DNA of 64,000 nucleotides from Tricholoma matsutake (lineage: Eukaryota; Basidiomycota; Agaricomycetes; Agaricales; Tricholomataceae), in assembly GCA_026075535.2 (NCBI GenBank), contig AP026546.1:3782001-3846000 (forward strand). Direction: 5' to 3'. Below the pieces are notes generated by a model. That model was not told the origin of the DNA. It made no database searches and saw only the letters and a program-made list of their open reading frames with translations. The translations under genes were made by a program, and so were the position numbers. Shown here piece by piece: positions 46,050 through 57,240 of the stretch (position 1 is the stretch's first letter; the number at the start of each line of letters is the position of its first letter).

Positions 46050-47184
46050 CTATTTTTTTGAGTCTGCAGAGTCCAGCTTGGACTCAGTGACTGCTGCAGC
46101 ATGAGCTTTGGCTGCTTTGGACTTCGGACAATTTCTGGCTCCATGTCCTTTCTTGCCACAGTAGAGGCAAAGTCCCTCATTCATGTGGCATTCACACTCA
46201 TCTCCGGTTAGTTTACCATCTTTTCCCAACTTGTCAGAGATAGAATTCTTTGGCTTGTCCCTCTGGAAATTATTGTTCAACCCAGAGGAGCTGCCAGATG
46301 ACTCATGAGGATTGGTTTGTGCGATTAGATCTGAATGAGGACTGAGGTTTGGACTGAGTATTAGAGTTGGAATTGGGGCTGGGAGAACCTTTAGATTTCT
46401 TTTTCCCAGGGTGTGCAGGATTTCCAGGGGTCTCTGCTTCTAAGTGGGTCTCTTCTTCCTGCATCCAATAGATGTTGTCAGCATCCTGAGCTTTAGGATG
46501 TAGGGATGCTAAGGTTTTGGGTCATCCCCTCTGCAATACTTCTATGTGAAGGCAGAGTGGAAGACCTCAGAAGTACTGGTCATGAAGAATGGCCTCATTC
46601 CAGTTGACCTGGGATGCTAGTTCCCAGAAGTCCACATTATACTTCACTATTCATCCACCTTTCTTCATGGTGAGTTCTGAAAGGGCTTTCTCTGCATCCC
46701 TCACAGGCTCATGAGGACCAAAATTACCTTCCAACTCACTAAGGAATACCTTGTAGTTCCACATCCCATGAGCAGAATTTGTTGGGTCATTGAGCCCAGG
46801 TTTGAACCAGCTAAGGGCTGACCCTTTGATGTAGGAAAGGATGAATAGGATTTTCTTTTCGTCAGAAGCAAAGACTTGAGGATGATCATGGAAGTGAAGG
46901 TTACACAAGACTAGGAAGTCCCAAAGTTTTGGGGGATTGGCCCCATCGAAAGTGTCAGGATCTCGAACTTTGATTTTCTCAGTTTTGGGTGCTTGACTCT
47001 GCCAGAGGGTTTGGAGACTATCTGAGAGGTCAAAAAGAGCATCGAGGAACCTATCTCCTGGGTCAGGATTTCTGCCATCAGGAGGTAGAGGATCAGCAGG
47101 GTCATCAGAATCCAGGTCATCCCCAGGGCCATCAGGACTGCTAGGGTCATCAGGTCCACCAGGGAGTCTGTCCTCGAGTATTGC
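46050..47184 (-). pseudogene. gypsy B gag
   Basis: Reading down from 47184: an Asp/Pro/Gly-rich N-terminus (GPGDDLDSDDPADPLPP); a capsid region with KIKVRDPDTFDGANPPKLWD and LSWFKPGLNDPTNS; then, after frame changes, a CCHC knuckle CLYCGKKGHGARNC near 46140. A further N-terminal piece (ENVGQPNPFNEEGPGN) lies at 47865-48068, separated by about 680 bp of AT-rich sequence. Confidence 0.8.
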
Positions 47185-47864
47185 AAAGCATGGTAAGTAT
47201 TTCACAATTATGTTGTATAGCTGGAAAGCTATGAGAGTATCCATCACTCTTGTAGCTAATTGTAGCCCATTGCCAGAATGGGATCCTCTTGTCAAATATA
47301 CTCAAACAACTTAAAACACCAATAATGCACAGATAAACATTTTCAGATGAACTCAATTCAACTTTCTAATATGGTTATTTGTTTCCATTGTTGCTAAGAG
47401 TATGAAATCTAGGAGGTTTGAACAAATTGAGACTGCACAGCCACAACCCAGTGGGCTCAGCAAAATACAAAAACCTAATCATGACCTCAGCCACAAACAA
47501 ATAAAGGTGTGTGAGTAAGCATGTAAGAACAAGTAAGACAAATACATAAAACAAAAATTAAGTTAATCAACATTACTGAGTCAATCACTAATTAATAAAA
47601 TGCCTCTAATAAAAGAGTAAAGTATGGAAAAATAAAATGAAATGAAAATAGTATTATTTTCTATCTTCTTCACCCTGGATTACAAGGTTTGATCTATAAA
47701 TGGAAAGATGCTAGATATTGATCAAATCCATCAGTCTGGCAGATCTGGTAGAATTGGCCAACTCTACTGTGCTATATCTTTCATTAGCAGAGGATGTATA
47801 AGAATTTGACATGTCATACTAAAGATTTAGCTTATCAGGCCTTGTATAATATAATCTAATATTG
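47185..47864. other. AT-rich stretch between two gag pieces
   Basis: No coding signal and no clear terminal repeats. It separates two parts of gypsy B gag, so it is probably an insertion or leader sequence, but no duplication of flanking bases could be fixed. Confidence 0.4.
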
Positions 47865-48318
47865 TCATTTCCTCCTTGGTTTCCTGATGTTACCTGGACC
47901 TTCCTCATTGAAGGGGTTAGGTTGCCCAACATTCTCTATATACTCTAGTGGAGCCATATTCTGAGGGGTCTCCAGAGGCTGAGACATGAGGTTTGCACTG
48001 ATGGAGGGTGCTCCAGAACCAATTTGCCTGAAGATGTTGGATGGTCTGGTGGATGCACCAAAAGTCAAAGTGTGCCTAGGGGAAGGAAGTATAGATCAGC
48101 AGATTGCTAATAAACCTGGTACCACACCAGCACAGCAGGAGTTTCTTGTAGTTTGTTGAGTCTGTGATTCAGTGGGAGTCATAGGAAGGTTTTTAGAAGA
48201 TAGAAGATGGGATGGGTTTGACAAGAGAAGTGGCAGTTTGTAAATACTGTTAAGTTCTGAGGTGGAGGAAGGAAGTCATTGGATTTCCAGTTGTACCCAG
48301 ATGGTAGAAGTTGATAAC

Positions 48319-49999
48319 TAGTGTTTTAAGGTCCAGTTTGGTCCAGTTTTTAGACAATGATGGGCCACAACCACAACTGCAACCAGTTGGGACTGCACCC
48401 TCATATCTATGTAACCAGACCAAACCACCTAGGACCGGTTCATCTCAGTCCAGTTGCTGTCGGTCCTGGCATTGGTCTGAACCGGTCTTACAATACAAAA
48501 AGTACTCTACTAACTAATTTTTATTTTGTATTAAATAAAACTAACTACATGACACCCTGCAAGCAGGTGTTCACAGCGGTGACAGGTTGCTAAATGAACA
48601 AAGAAAGAAAATACAAAGAAAAACAAAAAAAGGGGCCCCGCCATCTCGCATTTATAGTGAGTGGGGTCATGCTGTCGTTGTGCTCACTGGCCCCCCCGCT
48701 GTTCATTGTCCCTGTGTTGTCATTGTCCCTGCATCATTGTTGTCCCCACATCGTTGTCATTGTCCCCACATGATTGTTGTTGTCCCTGTGTTGTTGTCCT
48801 CGTGCTCATGGTTGTCCCTGCATTGTTGTCCCCACTGTTCATTCATCATCCACCCTGTTCGCTCATCATCCCTGCTGTTCGTCATCCCCGAGTTGTCCCT
48901 GCCATTTGTCATTGGTTGGTGTTGTTGTTCATTGTCAGCACCTCCATCTCCCCCTACAAGCAGTGGCTCATAGGCAGGTTGGTGGTGCTGTGATGTGGCA
49001 TCAGTCATTGTCCCTGGCTGCAGTTGCTGGTGCTGTCTGGAAGTGGTGGTACCCATTGCCACCCTGCGAGCAGAGGCTCACAGTGGGGGCATGGGGCATG
49101 GGGCATAGGGGCAGCTCGGGGGTGTCTGGTGGGTGGGCAATGTTGTTATCAACAAATAAGAATCTAAAAAAGACAGACAGTTAGTTAATGTAAAAGATTA
49201 ATTATGGGAAAAACATACCCTATGGCCCAAACGACGTGGCCAGCATCATTTGGGCCCACTTTACAGGCAGGGAACATGGTGCCACATCATCCACTGTTGC
49301 CAGTGCAGCATTGAGATGGTGGTAATGTGGCATATATTGTTAGGGCATGATAAACAGGTGGAATCTAAAAAGAATAAAATGAATGAGTTAGTAGAAAAGA
49401 AATCAAAAAGAAAAAACTTACCCAGGACCCAAACAACGCTAGTTGCCGTTTGGGTCTGCATTGCATTCCTTTGGCACCAGGTTGTTGTATTCATTCATTT
49501 GCATCGTTCTTGTGGTGTTATGGGTGGTGGGTGCAAACTGAGAGTGGCTGGGTGCAGTGGTGGCAACACGGCGTTGTTGGTGGCCATGGGAGTCATCTGG
49601 CAGATGGTGCCACTTTTGTTTTTGGGAGCAAGCACAACCAAATGGTCCATGCACTGCCACAGGGTATATAAACACCCACAAAATAATCTACTTTACCTCC
49701 CATCATGTCCCATTCTTGTGTGGATTCAAGTCAGGTAGTATAGATAGGAATTATATTAGTATTATTCTTATTTAAAGTATGTGTACTATATATACAATGT
49801 ATACCACTGTGTGAAGACCGGTTGCAACCAATTGCAACTGGTTTTCAAACTGTTTTCAAATATTTTAGAATTGAGGCAACTGGCAACCCAACTGATCCCA
49901 AACTGAAGCAACTGCAACCGACGGTCCAGTTGCATTCAGTTGCATTCAGTTCAGTTTCAGTCATTTTTTCGGTCCATCAAACCGGACCTTTAAACACTA
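48319..49999. mobile_element. 1.68-kb hAT-like element with hairpin/intron cassette
   Basis: The ends are TAGTGTTTTAAGGTCC and the inverse of TAGTGTTTAAAGGTCC, followed by GGTCCAGT/GACCGGTT subterminal motifs. TTGATAAC (48311-48318) and TTGATAAG (50000-50007) flank it. The same hAT region without the insertion is present at 39208-39215. The interior has no transposase. It carries, in minus orientation, intron-like segments at 49164-49218 and 49375-49421, each next to a GCCCAAA hairpin, and hairpins at 48553-48580, 48953-48975 and 49060-49085. Confidence 0.9.
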
Positions 50000-50007
50000 T
50001 TGATAAG

Positions 50008-53000
50008 GATGGATTGAGCAGGGGAGGGAACCTGATGGGATTCCAGGGCAAGGTTTACTTGATGTGCCATACCAAGTGTGGGGACAGAAAGGACTTGGCT
50101 TCAACTTATAAGAAGTTGCACCCTTCTGATCATCAAGTGTCCTAATTTTGAGACAAGGTTTCTAAAAAGAGGGAGATCAGAGAATTACCAGAGAGGATGA
50201 GCTAAAGTTTGAGGTAGACTTAATGGAGGCAATTGGAGTTTCCAAGGCTGTGATAATTTGCAAAATGGCCTCTGAGGCAAATATCCTGAAACCGTTTCAT
50301 CAAATTGGAAATGAGAGAATTTCAACTCTAGGCAGTGCTGCTGATAGGAGGTGGGCTGTGATGCAAGGCAGCTGGGAAGGGTGGCAGAAAACAATCGGAA
50401 ATCCAGTCGAGAAAATTGGTCTTGACAATGTCACTCTAAGTCAGCTCAATAATTGCAAATTTTTGTCCATCATGGATCTATACAGTTCTTCAGCCACCAT
50501 CAAACCATCTTGCAAAGGGAAGTCTTGCCCAATGGATTCCCACTGTCGCTGCTGTCATGACTTCAATGACAAAAAACACCGCTCTATCAGCACAACACCT
50601 AAAAATGATATTGATGGGGTCAGAATCACACCTCCTGTAAGTGCTTGCTTGTCTCCCCATTATTCCTCCTAGTACACCGAGGGCAAACTCACAGTCTGGT
50701 GAGTTATACCAACCATCCATTTAGTATGTTCTGATGGCTGCTCTCCATACAGTTGATGAAGATACCCCAAGGCATTCAGATGTGATTGATGTTGATGGAT
50801 TTCTTGCAGATATTGATGTACAAGCCATCTCTGTAGTCCCAAAAGTTACATTTAAGGACTGTAGTCGTGATGTTGATCATTTCTTCTCACCACCATACCA
50901 ACAAAAGGATAAAACTCATCGAAATTGTTGCTTATGCTCATGAGTTCTGTACAGTTATGGTAAACACTGCCATGCCAATGTAATAATAGTAAATGGTCTC
51001 CACAATGTCCTGTGATCCTGGTTGCATTTTTACACTGAGATGACACATGGAATCAAACCATAAGGTATGTCACTGAACTTTTTGGTACACCATATGAGCT
51101 AACAAATAATGTGACAGGTAACCTTAGGCAGTATACCAGACATGGCAAAAACAAATAGTTTTCCATCAATGCTACTGAAGGACACTAAGAAATGCTGCAG
51201 GGATGCACAGACTAGTGAGATGCAGTCACATCTTGACTTGCATCTTATGGAGAAGCCACAGAAGTACACCAATGAGATTTTCTGTGAAGCAGCCATTGAG
51301 TGGCTTGTGTCAACTGACCAGGTGCACACATATCATTCCCTGAATTATAACCATGACTGAAGTACAATTGAAACAATAGCCAATCCAAGCATTTGAACAT
51401 CTGTCATTTCGGAACATGATTCACATAGCTGCCCATGCAACCAATGGAGTTAAGATCCCTGATTGCCACCAAACTTGACAGGCCATCATCAACACATTCA
51501 AACAACAGCTGACATTGCTGTATGACAGGTTGAACATATGAGAATGCCCTATTATTTCTACCATTAGCACCCATTCTAATCTTTACTTCAGAGTGATAGG
51601 GCAAAGGGAAAGTAAGCCTAACCTGTGATGCATGGCAGGCTTCAAATAGCGATGGATATTTTGTGGTAATGGTCTCTTGGATCAAGGAAGAAAATGGGAA
51701 GTGGCAGGTTCAAACAGCACTACTTGGCTTCACACAGCTAAACAACACACACAATGGAACAAGGCTTGGTCAAGCACTGTTCAAAATTGTGTTGCAACTT
51801 TGTATAGGCCATAAAGTATGTGTCAGCTCATAGCACTTTGTCTTGATGAGAATAATTTATATAATCTAGATTGGATGGGTGACATATGACAATGCCACCA
51901 ACAATAACACCATGTTGGTCGAGTTTGCCAAGCATATCCTAATGCATGATGGGAAGGTATTTGATCTGAAACAACATCATATTCAGTAATCTGCCTTGTT
52001 CCATTGAGATATAGATGCTAACCATTAAATAGGTGCCTTGCTCATATCATCAACCTGGTGATGCAAGCCTTAATAACTACACACAGCAAATCAAAGCATT
52101 ACAATCCTGCCAACCCCGACACTGATCTCACTGGGCCTGAACACAATGAGGTGGGCTGGTGCGAGCAATCTGTGTCAAGGTATATTTATTCACATGATTA
52201 TTCCTGTTATTCCATCTTGATGGTGTCCATGGTTAGGCATGCTCCTCTGCAAAATGTAAACAACTCTTTGCTGATATCCAAACATGAGGTGGCGTAAAGA
52301 CCACCCACCAGCTTCTTCTTGATATGGCCGTGCACTGGTCTTCCACCTATGTAATGACATCATGAGCTGAGGGCAAACATCCAGTATGTATTACTCCATG
52401 CTAGCTCATGGGTAATGTTGACAAATAATAGTTTGTTGACACATTTGTGTATGAGATTGGATGAGAGGAGAAGGACCTCTTGAAGCAGAAAAAGATTGAT
52501 GATCTGTGGCTCACAGATGCGAAATGGGAGTGCATTGGCTTATTCAATGATATACTCACAGTAAGTGATTACATTTTTGGGTGATCTATAACTTGTTGAT
52601 GTGGTATAGCATGCTGATAATGCACAACAAGCCTTTTCATCAGATCAGGGAAGCACCCTTCATTTTGCATGGCCTGCACTTGAAGCATTACATTGGGCAT
52701 GGACCAAATGAGCCAATATTTTGATTTCGTCCTTACCCTGAATGCTGGTCTAGCAAAAATTGCAGAATACTATGATTGTACAGCTGATTCTGATGTGTAT
52801 ATGTTTGCTATGCATTTGATTACTTCCCTGTGTCCACTAATAAACTCTGACACCAGCTTAGTACTTGATCCCTCACAGAAAACAGGACATATTTGCAAAT
52901 ATTGGGGTCAGGAAAAGTTGGAAAGTTTCCTCAAGGAGGCTGAAGGAACAGTCAGTGTGTCGAGTTTGGGAGTTTTGGTGTGTGCTCCATGATATTATAG

Positions 53001-53687
53001 TACAAGAAATGCTACCTTGAAATGTACAGCAACAATTCCACACCAGCACCAGCACAGCAAACAGGAAAGTCAGCAATGCACAAGGTTGGCATACTAATCC
53101 ATGAATTATCTGATGACAAAGATAATGATGGTATTGAATCCCATGCATCTCTCATCATGCCTGGTGAACCAAGTGCTCCTTGGTGTAAAGATTTCTTTGG
53201 ATATTTGAACTCAACAGATCAACTTGGCAATATGACAATTGTTGAGTGGTGGGGGGTATGTGTCCCTTGCATCATGCTTCATTTGATAGTCATCTGACTT
53301 ATGGGACTTATGGCTCAGTGGAATACTACTCGCTATGACATCTGGGGATCTCTTGTGCATGATATGCTCCTGATTATGGCATCATCAGTTTCTAGTGAAC
53401 ATGCATTTTCATCTGCAGGGATCACAATTTCTAAGCGCTGCAATCAACTCAAACCTGATATCATTGAGGTGTTACAGTTCCTCAAGTGTATGTACCATTG
53501 TGAACTCCTCTTCCATGAAGAACCTAGCACAGTGCTCAAGGTGGACAAATCTGACGACCTTCAGGGTGACAGCAATCTTCATGATGCAGAACAGGTGAGC
53601 TGGGATGGATTGGTCAGGGATCTTGCTGATGATGAGGGCTTTGTTGATCATGATAAAGATAATATATTTGGGCAAAATATACTGTAG
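50008..53687 (+). pseudogene. hAT transposase, decayed
   Basis: Blocks in order: finger-like LMCHTKCGDRKDLASTYKKL; CRDVDHFFSPPYQQKDKTHR-type region near 50860 (seen as SRDVDHFFSPPYQQKDKTHR); NEIFCEAAIEWLVSTDQ near 51270; the first catalytic block CDAWQA.N..GYF (minus one frame) near 51630; and YDNATNNNTM near 51890. The C-terminal dimerisation region is SSVSSEHAFSSAGITISKRC, then NQLKPDIIEVLQFLKC near 53385-53490, ending at 53687. Probable introns and many stops interrupt it. This is the family transposase of the 38956-53767 element. Confidence 0.8.
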
Positions 53688-53767
53688 AGGGTACATAAAC
53701 CAATTCTGCCCTGATTTTTGCTACAAAGCCCAGGCTTTTGAGCTAAGCTGAGCCCTTTACATCACTA

Positions 53768-54790
53768 TATACTGGCAAGCTTAAGGACAACATACTACTT
53801 GTACAATCTGCTACTCATCTACCATCTGTACCCCCTCCTATGTTACCTCAGAGTGTAGCCATGTTCTTAGCAAAAGCACGTGGGATACTGAGCAATGAAC
53901 AGATTGAGCTTTACTGGGAGTTGTTGAAGGACAATGGAATGATGAACCAGTGGTTTCAGCAGAGAGCATTTGCAGAACATGGACAGGGACTTAGAATAAG
54001 TTTAGTCATTTTTTTTTCCCTTCTTTGCTTTTAGTCTGACAAATCACTTGGTGCAGCCTCTCATATGCTGAATAAGTCTGCCTCAATGTGAATCGCCTTC
54101 AGAGCAAACAAAAACTGGTGCTGAAGAAGGCTGAACAATGACAGGCTGCCCTGTTCACATTGGATGGTGTGTTTCCAGCATGATCCATTCATCTTTACTG
54201 CACAGGTAATTCCATTTACTTTGTCTCTCAGTTCAGTTGTATCTTGTAATGATTGTGTTTGCCTCAAACTGTCAGATCAATTACCACCATAGCTTTTATG
54301 TTGAGGGTGGACAGTGTGTATACTATGACACAGTCCCAGAGATCATTCAGGTGTGGGAGCAGCAGTTTGTTGAACAGCAGGTGATTGAGCTATTCATTAC
54401 ATTGATGTTGGTCTCATGGTATGTGTGCCCTCCTTACTTGCCTCAAGCTTGTTTCCTCACTCAGAAGAAAAATGGTAGGACATCTGCAACAAATTGTGCC
54501 TGGATATACAACCTTACTCTCTTGAAGGGACATCAAGCTCCACCTGATTGGGCATTCAATCTTGAGCTCTCATGGGATAATGTATATAATGGATTTGTGA
54601 TTCTGTTTCTCTTGGAGGATCACACAAGATGTAATGACACACTGAAACAAAACTTGTGCATATAGCTCTACATTCTGCCTGAGGTCCATCACTACTGCAA
54701 TTGATGCTTCTGGTTTTATGCCAATTCCAATGGCAAAGGGGATGACATTCATCATCTTGTTGGCCATGCAATGCACAGCTCACAGGCCTC
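53768..54790 (+). pseudogene. KDZ transposase copy B, continuation
   Basis: It starts exactly after the hAT element with the duplicated TATACTGG and continues KLKDNILLVQS, MLPQSVAMFLAKARGILSNE and FAEHGQGL. The CxC5-like SFYVEGGQCVYYDTVPEII and EQQFVEQQVIELFI follow, then DNVYNGFVILFLLEDHTR and a truncated CxC6 start. It is matched throughout by the KDZ gene at 8209-10417 and stops matching near 54780. Confidence 0.8.
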
Positions 54791-55274
54791 TGTATTTTAC
54801 CTAGGTAAGAAAGTACACAATCCCCACATTACTGACTTTCTGCACCACATTGACAATAGCCACAAAGCAGGGAACCCTCTTTTCTGTGGGAGCAGGAAGT
54901 GTGAGGAGCCTCACATCCCACATCCTGAGAATCTCAAGAGCCAAATTTCTGTATGCATACCTGTGGATTGTCCTTTGGATTGGTTTGATCCTGCCTTTTT
55001 CAATGCGATGTTGCCCAGGAATTGTGCTTGCTACACCATGGCCCCAATTGCACTTCCTTTGAAGAGTGATTGTCTTTTGACTGACTCTGATCCTGATTGG
55101 AAGGACATGCCCTGATGTGCGTTCATGAAGAAGTATGGGAACCATGTTCGGGCTTTGTATAAGCTTCTGACAGCCACAGAATTGGCTGCTCTCAAAGATG
55201 GTGAGGAGGAGGAGGAGGAGGAGGAGGAGAATGAGCAGGATGAACAGGGTGAGCAGGAGCAGATGCAAGCTTAA
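54771..55274 (+). pseudogene. ORF with acidic tail, family not recognised
   Basis: The frame contains NPLFCGSRKCEEPHIPHPEN, DWFDPAFFNAMLPRNC, and, after a TGA at 55113-55115, KKYGNHVRALYKLLTATELA and a Glu-rich tail ending at TAA 55272-55274. The TGA is in frame and Arg would fit. Similar C-termini occur, from memory, in transposon-associated proteins of mushrooms. Confidence 0.45.
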
Positions 55275-55499
55275 ATGGCCTGGGGCCCCTCACGTCTTGT
55301 TGCAACTCACAACTTACATGGTAATAGCATATGTCCTGCAGTAGTTATGATTGCTCTTACTCTATGTTAGTATGCCCTTATGAATATGACTATGTTTTAT
55401 GAACTTTGTAAGTATGTTGTGGGCTAGGCTGATTTGTGACCAGTCAGGTTGATCATGTTTTCATTGACCGATTGGCCACAACTCTTGTAAGTATTGTTC

Positions 55500-56950
55500 T
55501 TTCACATTCATGGTTTCAGGTAGCCTTCATTTCCACCAGATGGACCAAATGATGTGTTCCTAACACATCATTGGATGTCTTGAGCATTAAAGACAGCACT
55601 GGAACTGTCTCCTCCCCTTCCTCTTCACCTGGACTCTCCACCACCATCACAAGCAGTGTAAGCCACCCAATGGTGCATTCCCTGCCACCAGACAACCCAG
55701 AAGATGTTTCTAGTGTGTTGTTCAAGGTCTTGAGAATTTGAGATAGCCCCAGGACCCTCTCCTCCCCACCCTTCCCTCTTTCACCCTTCACCACCTCCCC
55801 ATGTGATGTACATTCCCTACTACCAGATGACCATTCTGATGCAGGTCCCAAATGTTCAAGAAGGCCGCAAGTTGCAGCCTTCTCCCATGCCTTCCACTGA
55901 ATGACAATGACAATGAAAGAGTGGAAATGCTACCCAAATGATGTTCAACCATCATTTGGGCCCCAGGTAAGCTTTTTTTCTTATTTCTTTGTGTTTCTTT
56001 TTACTAATCAACTCTATCTTAGGTGTTTTTAACTTATAACAACTCCAACCTGAGACACCCCATGCCCAAACCCCACACCCCACAACCATGGGAACGAGAT
56101 GATGGGGGAATGACAAGACAACAAACAATGCCAAATGAAGATGGCAACAGCAAGGTACGCGAATGCCAGGGAACCAACGCAGATGGGCCCAAACGACATC
56201 TATTGTTATTTAGGCCCTGGGTGAGTTTTTTGTCATTTTTTGTCATTTCTTTCTTTTTACTAATCTATTGTATTTTAGGTTATCAACATTTTTGCAAGGT
56301 GTGTAGCAGGGTGACAACATGCAATGAACAACATTAACAACAATGAGAGGACGATGACAAGAAAACGAGGAGGAAGGGGAAATGAAGATGGCACAATGAT
56401 GGAGAGAGGATGAGATGACATGGAGGAGGGAAAGAAGAAAAAGGCCCAAGAGACGTCGACATCTCTTGGGCCATAGGTACATTTTTTTGTTTGTTTGTTT
56501 TTTTTTTTCTTTGTTACTAACTAAATTGAACTACTGGCAACAGGGATGACAACAACAACAACTGGATGGCACCCAGAACCCAGCACCTGCCCCTACCGCC
56601 GCGAGCAACTGCTTGCAGGGTGGACAGTGGGTGGTACAACGATGAGGACACCCAAGCAACAGCGATGGACGAGCATGCAGGCACAATGATGATGACAGGA
56701 GAACGATGAACGATGATGACACCCTTGCCCCTTGCTCTCTATGCGAGGGGAAGGCTCCCTCCCACCTCTACCACCACCACTTCCATGTCCACTCCCACAC
56801 CACTAAGCAACACCCACAGCTGCAAACGAGCTGATCGGACACAATGTAGGCACCTAGGTATGTTTTTTTTGCTCAATTCTTGTTTTTTTACTAGCTAACT
56901 AACCATGTTCTTTCTTTTTTAGGTAAACTACAGGTAACAACAAGCAGCGA
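55500..56950 (+). repeat. hairpin/intron cassette, plus orientation
   Basis: Four intron-like GT...AG segments (55967-56022, 56221-56278, 56477-56543, 56858-56922) occur 250-380 bp apart. Each has a T-rich body and a CTAA-type branch motif. The first three directly follow an imperfect hairpin whose arms are variants of GGCCCAAA and TTTGGGCC. A further hairpin CCAAATGATGTGTT/AACACATCATTGG lies near 55540, and a GAGCAACTGCTTGC hairpin at 56596-56622. The sequence between them is low-complexity and without a continuous ORF. The same cassette occurs in three other elements of the window. Confidence 0.65.
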
Positions 56951-57240
56951 TGATAGGTCCACCTTGCGCTCTAAGGTCTGGGAACACTTCCAAATGCTTT
57001 GACACATCATCACACATCCTCCCAAACCCCTACGAACCCCACGAAACTACTCCGAAGCTATTTTGTAGCACTTTGAATGATTTTGAATGATTTTGAACAA
57101 CTTTGAACAACTTTGAACAACTTTGCAACACCTCAAGTGACTTTGCAGCACCTTGAATGTTTTTGGCCACCATATGCCTATCACACCACCCTTCAGACAC
57201 ACGCAGCACACCTTGTACGAGTTAGTGCATCACATATCGA
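56951..57240 (-). mobile_element. LTR fragment, family L (copy 3)
   Basis: It starts TGATAGGTCCACCTTG, the inverse of the LTR end of copies 1 and 2, and continues with the same CGAA/ACCCCT-rich pattern. It is cut off after 290 bp by the hAT-like element at 57241. Confidence 0.6.

Larger units (their letters stand above)
38956..53767 (+). mobile_element. 14.8-kb hAT transposon, nested insertions inside
   Basis: The left end TAGTGATGTACAAGGCTCAG and right end inverse of TAGTGATGTAAAGGGCTCAG are terminal inverted repeats rich in AGCCC motifs. TATGCTGG (38948-38955) and TATACTGG (53768-53775) flank it, 7/8 matching. The uninterrupted sequence is visible in the paralogous KDZ gene near 10295 (minus). 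A hAT transposase lies at 50.0-53.69 kb. Between about 39.73 and 48.25 kb sits a chromovirus (itself holding a solo LTR) plus a duplicate of the hAT 5' region. A hAT-like element lies at 48319-49999. Confidence 0.85.
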
